From Membranipora membranacea (Eukaryota; Bryozoa; Gymnolaemata; Cheilostomatida; Membraniporidae), in assembly GCA_914767715.1 (NCBI GenBank), contig OU612072.1, forward strand, positions 20,088,001-20,152,000: a stretch of DNA of 64,000 bases. The letters are read 5' to 3'. A program made the position numbers and the translations under genes. Positions 46,141 through 57,800 of this stretch are shown here, piece after piece. Within the stretch, counting starts at the first letter, position 1, and every line of letters begins with the position of its first letter. The notes beneath the pieces were generated by a model. The model saw only the letters and a program-made list of their open reading frames with translations. It was not told the origin of the DNA and ran no database searches.

Positions 46141-48251
46141 ACACATACAGGTAAGGGCATCCTTTTGGGGTGGTCTGCGCAGCGTCATAGTTTCGGGATT
46201 TAGCTGATACATTTGCCTGATCTGGCTGAAAAGCTGTCAGCTGACTCTTGAGACGTTCGCTTACCATAATATAGGTCTGAATTTCAAGAGTAGCTAAAAG
46301 TTTGTTTTATATTATTTTTTGTGGGTAATGGGGAGGGAAACCTGCGCAGCACCAATGTTTTGGGAAGAATTTTGAGGCCGGTATTTTTTTATAAATTTAC
46401 AGTGTTTTAACATTGAAAATTGTCTTCTCACCTTCTCTCGCCAGTGTTTGTTTGTCACTACAAGCAAAATAATGAGAGTTATCTTCTTTTTAAGAACGAG
46501 TCAACACCACATGAATTCAGGTGCATTGCAAAGTTGTTGAAGCCAAGGCCAGTGCATAATGCTCAGTGTATTCAGGCGCCAGAAGCGGTATGATTTTTAT
46601 AATGCCTAAGGGTCTCCTGAAGATTGAGGCAGCCCCATTATTGTTTTCATAATTGGAATTTAAACCGACTCATAGGGGTTCAAAATCCTTGGCCGATTTG
46701 CTCGCCTAAGACTTTCTGATGTAGTCTTGTGATAGGCGCAATGCAAAAGTCCGGGTGCTTCAATAGAAAATAGGCTATTGGATTGCTCTTACCAAAGAAA
46801 GAGAGTCCTACTTGTTCCCAGATCACTCATGCATTAATTACTGTATTATATAACTAGAGCGATTGAAGAGTGGGCTTTGGGCTTATCGATGTATCCAGAG
46901 AGGCCAAATAGGTTTGATCGATTAAATAACGAGAACATGAACGATTTCTCCGTGAACGGGAAGAATTTATTGCTCTTTTCTAGTTGAAACTCCTCTTTGC
47001 ACCAACAGAGCTGTCACCTTTAAAGCCTAAATATAGTGATTGGCGGTTATTTAATGCGATTATATTTTGATCGGAGTCCAATCCATTGTCTTGGATATTT
47101 ATTTCAATATTGTTTATTACATATTAGTCGTAAGGCGACAGTAGCAACTATACAACCGAAGTAGTATATGATTTGGCTAATCATAAGCCCAATGCCGAAC
47201 ACCAACACCAAAACAGTGTTGGGCTAATGATTAACCTAGTATAGGCTACAATGTTTTTCAACAGAGTTGCAGATGCTCAGCCATTTTAAGAAAATTCAGT
47301 TCCGACTAAATTTGAAAAACCACTATTTATTCACACAAACATGCACAAAGTCATTGTACACTCATATTACAAAAAAATCCAATGTACATACAAAAACCTG
47401 ATTGCAAAAAGCCCATGAATGTTTTTGGACTGAACTAGCCCTGGAACACCACTATTTACACTTTTAATCTTAAGAACAAGCACAAATTCATTGTACACTC
47501 GTATTACCGTAGAAAAAATAAACATGCATGTATAGGCAAACAGCAGCTATGTGCTAACACTCCATGGATTCTTCTTATCGAAAAATGTGCACAGTACCTT
47601 GAAACACAACCATTTTAATTTACATATATGCTTGCAAATTCACTGCAAGTCTACATGCATTCAACCAAAAAGGGACAAAACGTTTATACAAACAAAAACG
47701 AAAAATGAGCAAACAAAAAGTTGAATTCCTCCTTTCATGTTAGAAAATTCTCTGATACAGACTAAATTTGAAGAAAGCCTATAGCTCAATACAAAATAAA
47801 ATTTGTGAAATGAAACATTGAAAAACATTCTAATAATATAGAATCCTTGGTTGGCTCTTTAGCAGGGTCCTGACCTCTGTGTCCACATAACATGCTCATT
47901 TCTACAACATAATAAGATCAACAAAAATTGAATAAGAATGCGTTAATGATACTTTATTTTCAGGTAGGATGTGCATCAACATATCAAAACTGTTGGTGGA
48001 GTGGATGTATCTCAAAAGCCTCCAGAAAAAAACAAGAAATGCTAGCAAAGCCCCAATACAACTGTTTATATTTTGTAAGATTGGAGTTGCCTGCCCACTA
48101 CGAGCACCTCACCTGGGAGGGCAACTCTAACTGGAAATCTGGTAGTGACTCTTCATACAATGAACTAATTTGGTGCAAGTGGAGACGGGCTTGATGATGA
48201 CATCAGGCCACAAAAAAATGAACCTTGGAAAGAAAATTCATACCTGGAATA
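46141..48251. other. Intergenic region between gene C upstream side and gene E 3' end
   Basis: No gene recognised. A plus-strand frame at 47928-48194 (after TTTTCAG at 47964) reads VGCASTYQNCWWSGCISKAS..., unrecognised and ending at a stop. The segment 47330-47720 is A-rich with AACAAAAA-type runs. Confidence 0.4.
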
Positions 48252-48531
48252 AACATTTTTGGCCATTGCCCGTCACTGGATGGTCATAGAGAGTTGAAAT
48301 CCTTGTCGTTGCGGGTAAATTTACGCGAGGAATTTGAATAGCTATGCCACCCTGACTCAGACCCCATTTCCCCAGCTTTGAAACCGACGACTAGATTCAT
48401 TATTTCAAATATGAGGTCTTAGCAGTAGTCAGCATGTCATAGATATTCAGATTCCTTGCATAATTTTACCCACAATGACAAAAATTTCAACTCTGTTTGA
48501 CCACCCAGTGACGGGCAATGGCAAAAATGTT
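48252..48531. mobile_element. Foldback element with ~130-bp arms
   Basis: AACATTTTTGGCCATTGCCC and GTCACTGGATGGTC on the left are answered by GACCACCCAGTGAC and GGGCAATGGCAAAAATGTT on the right; pairing continues inward through GAGTTGAAAT / ATTTCAACTC and GAATTTGAATAGCTATG / CATAGATATTCAGATTC. A separate small hairpin, AATCAATCAACAAGTCT / AGACTTGTTGATTGATT, lies at 48547-48613. Confidence 0.8.
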
Positions 48532-48717
48532 GTCACAGATCTTGTTATCAATCAACAAGTCTGAATCCGTAGACGCAATTCATTATTTCAAATTTAGACT
48601 TGTTGATTGATTACAGGATCAGTGACATTCATTGAAATTTTCAGTATTATACTGAGACCAATAGATTACACTAGACTAGCCACTATGTGCGTTATTTCAC
48701 ACAAGCCAAACAATAAT

Positions 48718-48878
48718 TTAACATAGTACCTTGTCCCGAATTCTGAAGGCTGCTGCTTTGATCTGCTGCCAGTTACGCCCTGGCAGTCTCTTGGTGAGCA
48801 TTACACATTCTTCTTTTGAGATATGGACATTTCCAGGAAAAGAATGATTGATCACAACCATTTCTTCTTTTGACCACT
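48718..48878 (-). CDS. Gene E terminal exon: SANT/Myb-like domain and stop
   Basis: 161 nt after a TATTGTAG acceptor, ending in a TAA stop at 48718. With the previous exon it reads ARRK-WSKEEMVVINHSFPGN, ISKEECVMLTKRLPGRN and WQQIKAAAFRIRDK. The Trp...EE...C...L...R-x-W-x-x-IK pattern is the SANT/Myb-like C-terminal helix bundle often found after the recombinase-like domain in this protein type. It probably assists DNA binding. Confidence 0.85.
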
Positions 48879-51800
48879 CTACAATAATCAATATACAAAT
48901 TATTATCCCATACGCTTATGGCAATAGTACAACTGAGTGATTGCACATACGTGACTCGCATTTAAAGGACCTGTAATACTTATTCTGCAGGCAGCTTATT
49001 TAGAATCGCAAGCAACAATTGGAAGCTAATTCAGAGATATACACGTAATTGCACAGCAGGCTACGAATTCATCCTTCAGCTATTTCCTGATGATAACTAG
49101 GAAAAATTGCAACACCGGTATCCGCCCTCATGGAGTCTTGTGTTGTGGCTCGATATTATAATTTTTAATCTGTGATCATGGGCAGAGTTACTCATAATTT
49201 CTACAATCTACATCGAATTGGGCGTCAAAACAAAGACCTGCGTAGGGTTTAGCAAAGTTCCATTTTAATAATTCATTATCATGAGTATTGAGAATTTGCC
49301 CAATTTTAGCAGTTGTCTGTCCTTTCAGCTCCTCGACTTTCTGATTCACACCATATACACAATTTTGAGAGTGAGTGAGCTGAAAGATTATTTAAAGCAC
49401 TTACTTTTCCTCCTTGCTTTCTCTGTTTTACCCTTCACTACTGTTGTTGGCTTTTCCTTCACTGTCAGAGCTAAAACATCAGAAGTTATGTGAGCAAATT
49501 AATGACACAAGGACACAAAGTCACTCTCAAGAGTTGTCCCTTCATTGATCATTTTCAGATTGCTGACAACTACAGGCAATTAGGTTTAAAACAATAACAT
49601 CAGCACATCCATGACTAAGCAATATCATCCACACCACTAAGTCATGTATGTACGCGCCGTATATGTTCATCACTAATGTAAGACAGAGATCACCACTTTG
49701 ATATTGGGACGGCAACATAACTAGTCATCCGAAGTTGAGTTTACATATGTTACAAAATACAGAGTGACAAAATACTCAAATTCTGTTTAAATAAGCCAGC
49801 TTGTGAAGAGACAGTTTGCAATGAGCATACTATTCATTGAAATGTCAACTTAAGTGTCTCAGTATAAGCCAAAACCCCTGTGATATCTAGTCTATCTAGA
49901 GTGAAATTCTCTCATTGAAGTTTCATCACAAATAACATAATAAATTATGAAAAACCATAACCCGTTTCCCACAGGCTGTGTGTACCATTGGTGCTATAAA
50001 ATAATTGGGTGCGTCCTCATATCTGAAATCAAAACAAATTCAAATCAAACCCTTACCGGAATTAGAGGCGTGGGCAGATTGTTCTCCGTCTGGTGATGTT
50101 ACATCACTCTCTATGGATCCATCTTCAAAACATAACAAAACAAAGTGTTATATTATTTATATCATGGCTAGGTAACATTATTGGCAAGGAACTCGCAACA
50201 GTACTTTGCAAACATTCGATATTTTTGGCCTTTTGACTATTAAAGCCGTCTCATTAGGAATACAACAAAGTTGTATTTCTTTTGTTTTAGTAGGGTTTAT
50301 TATTATATTATTTTTATTATTGCAACACTTTTCTAGCATCTATAAGTCAAGAACTACCAGGCAAAATTGGATGTTACTTGGTCACAACATAGTTCCATAT
50401 GTCTGGATGAGAAATTACGAAATTGACTTTTTAATTGTTATGTAATATTCGTTAATTAGACTAATTAATGGAGGGCGTTTTGACCTTTTTATTGGTGATA
50501 TCTTGAGAACAAATCATGCGATTGAGTTATAACTCGAGGTATGGGGGTTTTGACATATACCGAATCTAATGACATCACCGCCTAAAATGTCACATGACCC
50601 AGTATACAAAATGGCCGCCATATACTGTAAATTGCAGCTAACTAACAGTTCTTATGATGCGATTGAGTTAAAACTTGGGATATGGGGTTTGTGATTTATA
50701 CCGAATCTTATGACATCATCAATTTTAATGTCACATGACCAAATATCCAATATGGAAGTCGCAAACAGTGAATTGCTGTCGATTAGTAGTTCTCATCATG
50801 CGATGGAGTTGAAACTTGGGATAAGGGGGTTTTGGCATATGACATCATCAATTATGATGTCACATGACCTCGATATTCAAAACTATTGGTTGTATTCCTT
50901 TATATTTGCTTGCAAATATTTTTATCGTTTCTAGTTATATATTAATTTTATATATGGACATAAAATACCAAACAAAAGGGAGATTTAACCCTCTGCTGTT
51001 GACTATTGTTGAATAGCAATTGAGATTGGGAGCCTTGGTAAGCTTTCCACATTTTGAAAAAAAATTAGTCTCTGCTGTGTACTTTTTGTTTGTCTTCGTG
51101 CCATAACAATCATAATATCTCAAAACTCGTGATTTCTTGAAAATCGTGATCTGATTTGAGAACAGGTTGTGTTAGAATAAGCGATGTCTAAATTTTAGCC
51201 TTTCGTTCCAAATGGTAGAATTGATAAAAGAGGTTAGAAGTGAAGCCTGCTTTTGGGCTATTTCTGACACTGATATAAGCTGATTTTGCCCGTTCAAAAG
51301 ATTTAAATATAATGGTCTCACGCAATGGGCGAGTGCCGCAAAAACCTAGGGATTGAATGTCACTTGCTTGAGGGGCCTCTCTGCCTCTTTTTTCCTACTT
51401 TCCCTCCTCCTTTCTATCATACTAGTTATATAGGTAACTACTCTCGCAAGAGGATGTAGTGCACTGATGATGTCATTTTCGCTGGTTTACCATGTTATAT
51501 AAAACATTAAGGAAAGGGAGAGCAACTCCTAGAAAATTTCATTGACCATTGCCATGTTTCTCATCTTGCCATAGAAACAGGGAGTTAACTATCTTAGGAC
51601 ACAATAGAGAGGGAGAGAAAGGTAGGAAAAGGAGGCAGGCGGGCCCCCACACACAAGTGCCACTCTATTCATCAACTACATATTCATAGGAAAAATCACA
51701 AACTCACCTTCCCCTTGCTCCATGCACTCCTCTGGGTAAATCTCCTCACATTCAGCCTCTTCCTCTTCACCTTCAATATCCGACAGGGTAATCTCATCGA

Positions 51801-54800
51801 GAGTTTGACCAGAATATTGGGACAGACCTTTTTCATTAGCAAGCAACAGCTTGCCAACTTTCACAACCTCAGCAACATTTGACTGAAGTCTGTAGAACTC
51901 CTTGTGGACTTTGATGCTGTGACCAAGATGGCGAGCTAGCCACTCCAACTCATTTTCCTTGAGGTCAAGAACCTGAAATAGTTCAGATCAATGAGCTGTT
52001 TGCTTAGGCATCATCATGCACCAATTTCATAGTACTCAGACCAATGACCTTTTAAAGTTCATTGCTCACACTGGTTGTCAAAAAGTCTGTTAAGCTTTAA
52101 GGGCCCAGGGTAAATGTGAGGGTTGCAGGACTTAATTGAGTGGGTGAGTGGTAGATGAATGATATGAATTACGGAATATTCAGGACCGTATAAAATAAAT
52201 ATGATATCAGATCTTTTTGGTTTCATAAGCCATTATGAGATGATAATAATAAATTTTGCTCATTCAAACTCAGTGAACGAGCTATGCTTATTGTAGCATG
52301 AAAAGTAAATCAGAATCATAATTTCTTGTTGTTGCTTCAGATAGGATTAGATAGGAAATGAGACCCAGTGTCAGACAAAAGCGGGCAGCATTGCCATATT
52401 ATCTATTGTAGCGAATGCCCCATTACATATCAAATTCCATTACAATTTGAATCACTTCAGTCATCAATCCAAAGCCATCTCTCTTACTTAATTACTTCAG
52501 CTGATTCTTCAGCTGCAGCATTATTTCTGAATTTTTTTCTGCATCTATTCAATGTTGAAAATGCGTACACCGAATCTGAGATGAATAACCTTTGATGAAC
52601 TGAAGTAAAAAAATAATCATTACCTGAGTATAAGTGGCTAAATGCTTCCGAAATCTTGTTGTGGTTATGCTCTCAGGAGACTGGATCGATGGGAGAGATC
52701 TACACAACTCTCGCAGCGTGTCCGCAGTCCTTCTTCTGCTGGCCACCGTTCCAGGCACACCAAACACATACGGGTTATCTTTGTGCATGAACATGGGTCT
52801 AGCTTCTTTCAATTTCTCAAGGCCCCTCTTTGCATCTTCTGGAACAAGTATCGGTACTATTCGACGGTGCTTTCCTATGGTATGAATCAGTGATAATCTG
52901 TAAAAAAAATCAGAGTATATTCGCTAACTGACTAAACCAACAAACTGAATAGGGGGGAAATTACAATTATAACTCATTTTCTGACCTTGGGTTTGAATAC
53001 TGAACAGGCAACTTTTGGGAAATAAGTGAAATTTCGGACCTAAAAATATAAGCTTAGGCACCAAAGTCATCACCGAGTTGTGCATGCATAGCGATAGTTC
53101 ACAGGATAGGAATTTGTTTAGCAAAGTGGAGAAAATTCTTTAACAGCTTTATTGATAGCTTCCAGTAATGCAAATTAAAATGATTATTGAATTTCGCCCC
53201 TAGATTAAAGTCCAAGTACTTGGTAAGTCTATCGACTACAGAATGTAGCCCTACGGTCAGAAGGGCAGAATCAGAATTTCCCAAAATTGCAACTCTCCCC
53301 AAAATTAGTAGATATAAAGCTCCCCAACAGTCAGCTTCACTACTCTATGTAGCCCTATGGTTAGAAGGTGCGACAAGGTTGGGGAGTTGGTGGTTGTCTT
53401 TCTCCTTTCTGGTAACCGTAACTACAGCTTTGCAACCTCTCTGGGTGTTTGATAGTGGAGCGCCACAAAATCCCAAACGTAGGCAACGGCCTCTTGACTA
53501 CTCACAGAGCAGTATCAGTTATCCGCCATTGATTTACGATCAGTGAGCTCCGCCCCATCCAAAAAGGTGATTGATACAAATCAAGCAAGTTTTCATGAAA
53601 TCATTGTATCAATGGATCAATGAGAATCGAGTAAGCAAAGCCATATTGTTTGTATCCTTAGTGAATAACCAATCTAAGTCTACATGTAGCCTTGTCATGT
53701 AACACTACACCTTTTAGCCCACCATCAAATTCTGTTGGATCAACAGGTAGAGCATCTTCCTTCGCTGCAGCTAGGCCCTGGTTGAATGAACTTTCTTGGG
53801 TGAAGTAGTTTAATTAAGTGTCCTCATTCAGCAAATCAATGGCGAGAGGATTGGGAAGCTGTATTGCAAATATATCTCAGATGTACACTTGCGATGCAGA
53901 TTGCGACACGCAAACCTGTCTGCCAACAAGATTTGCAGGACAGAAAATTATCGCATGCAAAATCGATCTAACAGTGCTTGCAATGACTTATATTAGTCAT
54001 TGGTGCTAGGGCCTTACCTGTGAATCAGTCTCTGTTCCACGTTTGTAATGCTGAAGTCATAGTCAGCTACATTGACTCCTTTGGACAGTTCATCAACCTT
54101 CAGCGCTGCCATCTCCCCACCACGTCTAGCATTAAATAATGCCAGTCTACAGAGCACTACATCTCTGAGATGTCGGTAATTTATCTCATTCATCTCACTC
54201 GTCTCACCATCAACTGCTTCATCTATCTCTGAGCTGAGATGTTTCCTCAGGACCTACATGCAACAGAACACAGAGGGTTGAAAACAAACTGAGTATTATA
54301 AGAATGCAGCATACCACAGGTACATGCAAGTAAGTATTTGTCTAGGCTAGTATTGGGGTCCAACCTTGATGGTTCGGAGTTGTTGCTTTCAACAATCAAC
54401 CATAATCCTACCAGAACGCTGAATTCTGGCTAGCAATCTTCCTATCTATATAACCAGAACATTCCAACATTCATTCAGCGATACAATTATGCCTATTGGG
54501 TGTTATCCCTCTATGGGGATAAAGCTAGACATTGAACTAGGACATTGAAGTTGCAGGCTGTATGTTTGCATGTGAAGAGCATGTTTGCTCTCACTGTAAA
54601 TTGCTCTTTTTACACCTACCTTGAGATCCTGAGCCAAGGGCATCGGGTCAATCCTGAGTGTATGTTTCTGTTTCAGTTTCGTCCGCGCTGCTGCAGCTAC
54701 TCTTTCTTCCCATTCTAATGCCATCAGCTTGAGAAACTTTTCAACTTCAGTTTCCCTTCTTGCATCCCGGTGCTCAATGGCCCGTACCAGAGCATCATTA

Positions 54801-57800
54801 GCGCTCTTCTTCAATGAGTAGCCAATCTTCAGAGCAAGCGAGGGGATAGTTTTTTGGATATCATTGTCCTTTATTTGACACAGAGATGTTGTGCTTTCCA
54901 CTACTGATTGAAACTGTTCCACACATATCAGTTCATCAAGTGTCATCTTTGAGTCTTTCATGAAGCGGACCTCGATAAGGAGCCTGGAAAGCTCCCTCAT
55001 CTTTGTCGATACGTAATTTTCTGTTTTGGTTACAGTGCCCTTAGTCATCAGTTTAGAGTACAGCTTTTTTCCATACTCCCTTATGAGACTGTCGTTTATT
55101 GCGACATGCGTTATCTCGTCATCTTTCATAAGTGATGTCACGGGTCTTAGTGTTTCGTCAATATTTGGTGAAAGCAAGGCAAAGTTGAACTCTTTTACGT
55201 ATCTTGTTGGGTCGTCCTCTGCACATCTTTTGAAGTGAGCTGTGATTAAGCTTTTCCTATAGTAGCCCAAACACTTGGGGCAGCAGCGGAAATCGTGTGG
55301 CGTGAGATTTTTGGAAGTGGATCGTCTCTGAACAAGAAATTGTCCATGTCCTTTTCTCATAACTTTCACATTGTTTAGAAACGCGCCTCTCTTCCTTAAA
55401 TCACTAATGGCAGCCTTTCTTTCCGCAGACCCTTGTTTCGTGAGAGTTGTCATCCTCACCACTGCTGGCTCCGACGCGTGGATGAGTATATGTTCTGCAA
55501 ATTTACACACAAGTTTCTCGCAAAACGGGCAGGCATATTTTTTGTCGTATATGTGCATCCTTCGGTAGCGCTGTGACTTCTTGAGTACCACAGTTTCTGC
55601 TGTAAACCAGGATGTATAAATGGATTTTAAACTTAAGAACATAACAACCAGAATCATGTGCAATGCTATGCCAGCTCTGCATTACATGAAGACACATAAA
55701 TCTTTATATCCAACCGCCAAGCGACCTCGGCAACAAACATGAGGTTATGAAGAAGTTTTGTAAACCTAAGATTATTTCCGTGACAGTCAAAACTCATTAT
55801 TACTATGGAGCTATAAAGATACCATAGATGAACATAAAACACCTTGCGAAATTAGACTTTTCTCCACATGTTAAGAGTTGCGTAACAAGTTGTCTGCCTA
55901 ACCTGGTTTGACCATGCCTCACGTTACTGAGTAACGTAGAAACATGTTACCCAATCCAATGGGGAGTTGTCAAACTCATAACAGGGACTCGTAACTCCTA
56001 TTTTGCAAGGTGTCTATTAACAACCATTAATCCTGGTAAAACCGATGTTACATACCAAACTAATGCATGGCTGAGACAGCTTCTGCTAATACATACCAGG
56101 AGTATGAGGGTGCCTTCCACTTTTAGATGAAGTAGCTGTAGATGTGTGTGATGATGCGCTTTCTTTAGTCACATCTTCCGCATCAGATGACTCGGATGAC
56201 TCTGACGATTCTGATGTCAGATTCTCAGAATCTATCAAAATCAAAACATTTTAAGGTGCTTTTTAATTAAAGTGGCACAGAATTGCGTCTAAACCAGCAT
56301 GGTCTTTTAAAAGCCAATGTCAACAAATAATGCTTCCATATATTATGAGGAATTTGATCAAAAAGAAGAATGATATGCCCAATTTTATTTATTATTGTGC
56401 TATTGTCGTGAGTTGATATTCTGCAACTTGTTTGGCATAGAAACAGGTAGGCTCCAGATATTTTGTTGACAGACCAGCTCAAATAGTTGTGATAGTTGTG
56501 ATCACTGTCTAAGCAGGCAAACAAGGCAATTCAAATGCTTTGTCTGGAGGCTGTCGCAACCACAACTATACTGCTACTTGTCAACCTACCAATATCAGGG
56601 TCTGTATCACTGCCTTCACAACCCTCATCCTCCTCAAGTAATTCTTCTGTCTCTGAAAATATTAACAATAATGATAATGCTACACCCGAAGCCCAAATTT
56701 TAACATCCTTATCCCTGCCACAAGCTATATAAGATATATACTGCACACAGTATTCTTGTTAGAGAGCTTGTGAATTTAACAGATCTTTCGTAACCGTTTC
56801 CTTAAAAATATAGAAAGACATAAGCTCACCTTTACTAGAATATCCATGATCCATTGGCACAACCGGAGATGCAGGGCGGATAACAGAGTCAACACCTTAA
56901 AAATTTAATGAGTAGACTTCACTTAAAGTATCTATCTATCGACAGGATGTTATTACTTTTGTGTGACACAATATGCCAATTTCAGTGCAAGGTGTGAATT
57001 ATTGCATGTACTTCAAGGAACCTGAGTAATGCATATGTACCAAGGGTAGATCACTGGAAATTTGAATTGCCTGTTATAGCTCATAATTTAACAAGAAATA
57101 TCTTACAGTTTTGATCTTCATTCATGACAATCACAATCACAATCACAATCCTTAGAAGCATGTTGTGTTTTGTAGAGAGTGCTGTCCTACCCTCGATCGG
57201 GACATTCCGACAACAACCAACATGTAAGATATTTCTTGTTGTCGGAATGTCCCGATCGAGGGTAGGACAGCACTCTCTACAAAACACAACATGCTTCTAA
57301 GGATTGTGATTGTGATTGTGATTGTGATTGTCATGAATGAAGATCAAAACTTTTTCAACCTATACGATTCTGAAGAATTGTGGAGTGTCCATAGAGTTTT
57401 CTTGTTAGAACTCCCTATGGTTGTATACGAACAATGTTACAAACTCACCATTGTTACTCTGAGTAGGACGGAGCTCATCGGGCCATGATTCGGCTGTAAC
57501 AATGACAGAAAGTATTAGTTTGATAATGCTGAAAGTTTAATGGATCTGATGCAAGAAAGAAATGCAGTTTATGCTCCATCTGCTTGTATGGATGATGACC
57601 TGTAATAATTATCACGTTGGCAACGTCTGAAAAGTTTGAGTGTCATTACTATTATTGTCTAGCCATGACCATTGAGAATGAAAAAGATGGTTGTCAAGTT
57701 GCCACAATAATCACAGAACCTGATGTGATATAAGTTGCCAAAATCTGCAGAAAACAAGATAATATCAGCCAACTCTGCGCTTTCAGATACAAATGAATGT

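Noticed and set aside
45661-46267. Long Tyr-Val-Cys-Met and Tyr-Ile-His-Thr frames on both strands
   Set aside because: They are produced by the ACAT microsatellite and are open in several frames at once.
47928-48194. Plus-strand frame VGCASTYQNCWW... as a gene
   Set aside because: Only one acceptor-like site, no donor, no partner exon and no recognised domain.
54503-54619. Extension of the zinc-finger exon to the stop at 54503
   Set aside because: Similarity to the family stops at the GTAGGT donor, and the next exon continues the conserved domain in phase.
57081-57334. Short mirror-image open frames at 57081-57488
   Set aside because: They arise from the inverted repeat, so the same peptide appears on both strands.
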